Source: DASSHC01 sp035693105 (GTDB taxonomy: Bacteria; Chloroflexota; Chloroflexia; Thermomicrobiales; Thermomicrobiaceae). Taken from it: 6,260 nucleotides of DNA. Positions 6,074-6,260 of the stretch are shown here, piece after piece. A program made the translations under genes and the position numbers. The notes under the pieces are model-generated. The model ran no database searches. It saw nothing but the letters and a program-made list of their open reading frames with translations, and was not told the origin of the DNA. Within the stretch, counting starts at the first letter, position 1. Every line of letters begins with the position of its first letter. The DNA lies in assembly GCA_035693105.1 (NCBI GenBank), contig DASSHC010000235.1, positions 1-6,260 of the forward strand, in the 5' to 3' direction.

Positions 6074-6260
6074 ATGAAGCGACGCATCGCCCGGCACCGC
6101 ACCGAAGCACCCAGCGGCCCAGCGGTCGTCTTCGGCCCGCCGGTCAAGGCCGGCGGCAAGAGCTACGTCCCGGTCAGCGAGGAGCACGGCTTTATCGCCA
6201 GGCCGCTGGGGTTGCTGGAGATGAGCGAGCAGGGGACGGAGTATCATCCGGTGCCCGGCA
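6074..6260 (+). CDS. Small hypothetical protein, possibly GerW/YtfJ-like (3' end cut by window edge)
   Basis: Open from an ATG at 6074 to the window end, 62 complete codons. It lies 8 bp after the hydrolase stop, with AGGA 6 nt before its ATG, so the two are probably one operon. After a basic N-terminus (MKRRIARHR) comes 'VVFGPPVKAGGKSYVPVSEEHGF' (18-40), then 'ARPLGLLEMSEQGTEYHPV' (42-60). The order 'FGxPV..gg...vPV....GF' and then 'PlGllE....G..y.PV' resembles the GerW/YtfJ sporulation-protein family as I remember it, but the glycine-rich stretch that normally separates the two halves is absent. No signal peptide or membrane segment is seen in the visible part. The gene looks real from its spacing, Shine-Dalgarno and codon use; the family assignment is tentative and the function is unknown. 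Confidence 0.7.
   Translation, partial: MKRRIARHRTEAPSGPAVVFGPPVKAGGKSYVPVSEEHGFIARPLGLLEMSEQGTEYHPVPG

Noticed and set aside
4947..6110. Minus-strand open frame of 387 codons opposite the M20 gene
   Set aside because: It is antisense to an enzyme with all metal ligands and a strong Shine-Dalgarno. The translation is Gly/Arg/Gln/Val-rich without motifs.
1..6260. tRNA, rRNA, CRISPR array, insertion sequence or riboswitch
   Set aside because: No spaced repeat array, transposase-like protein, terminal inverted repeats or conserved RNA signature was seen. Gaps between genes are all 153 bp or shorter.

Overview
The window is GC-rich, roughly two thirds G+C by eye, with codons strongly biased to G or C at the third position. 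Genes are tightly packed, GTG is a credible start for one gene and the Shine-Dalgarno sites are strong. Two protein features resemble what I recall from Chloroflexota, especially Sphaerobacter-like Thermomicrobia: an ABC-2 permease opening with a 'GYRHYEGPREGR'-type motif, and a kinase with an RsbU-type N-terminal domain. That taxonomic placement is inference; a high-GC actinobacterium is not excluded.

Layout. Bases 1-1017 (minus) encode a soluble sensor histidine kinase, cut by the left edge only a few residues before its C-terminus. Bases 1018-1170 are its upstream region and carry a plausible sigma-70-type promoter. Bases 1171-4728 (minus) hold a compact four-gene operon that alternates ATPase, permease, ATPase, permease; the junctions are a 17-bp overlap, an 8-bp overlap and a 1-bp gap. 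Bases 4729-4868 separate this operon from a divergent plus-strand pair: an M20-family metallohydrolase of the AbgB/PM20D2 type (4869-6065) and, 8 bp later, a small protein cut by the right edge (6074 onward) that weakly resembles the GerW/YtfJ family.

How the genes may work together. Each ATPase/permease pair has the parts of an ABC-2 exporter, and translational coupling predicts equal production of all four proteins. They could form two transporters or one heteromeric one; the substrate cannot be read from the sequence. The histidine kinase lies downstream on the same strand but has its own apparent promoter, so a regulatory link to the transporter is only a hypothesis. The most unusual feature is the kinase's N-terminal region. 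It looks like the RsbT-binding domain of the RsbU phosphatase, here attached to a two-component kinase core. I see no RNA genes, CRISPR array, insertion sequence or convincing terminator.
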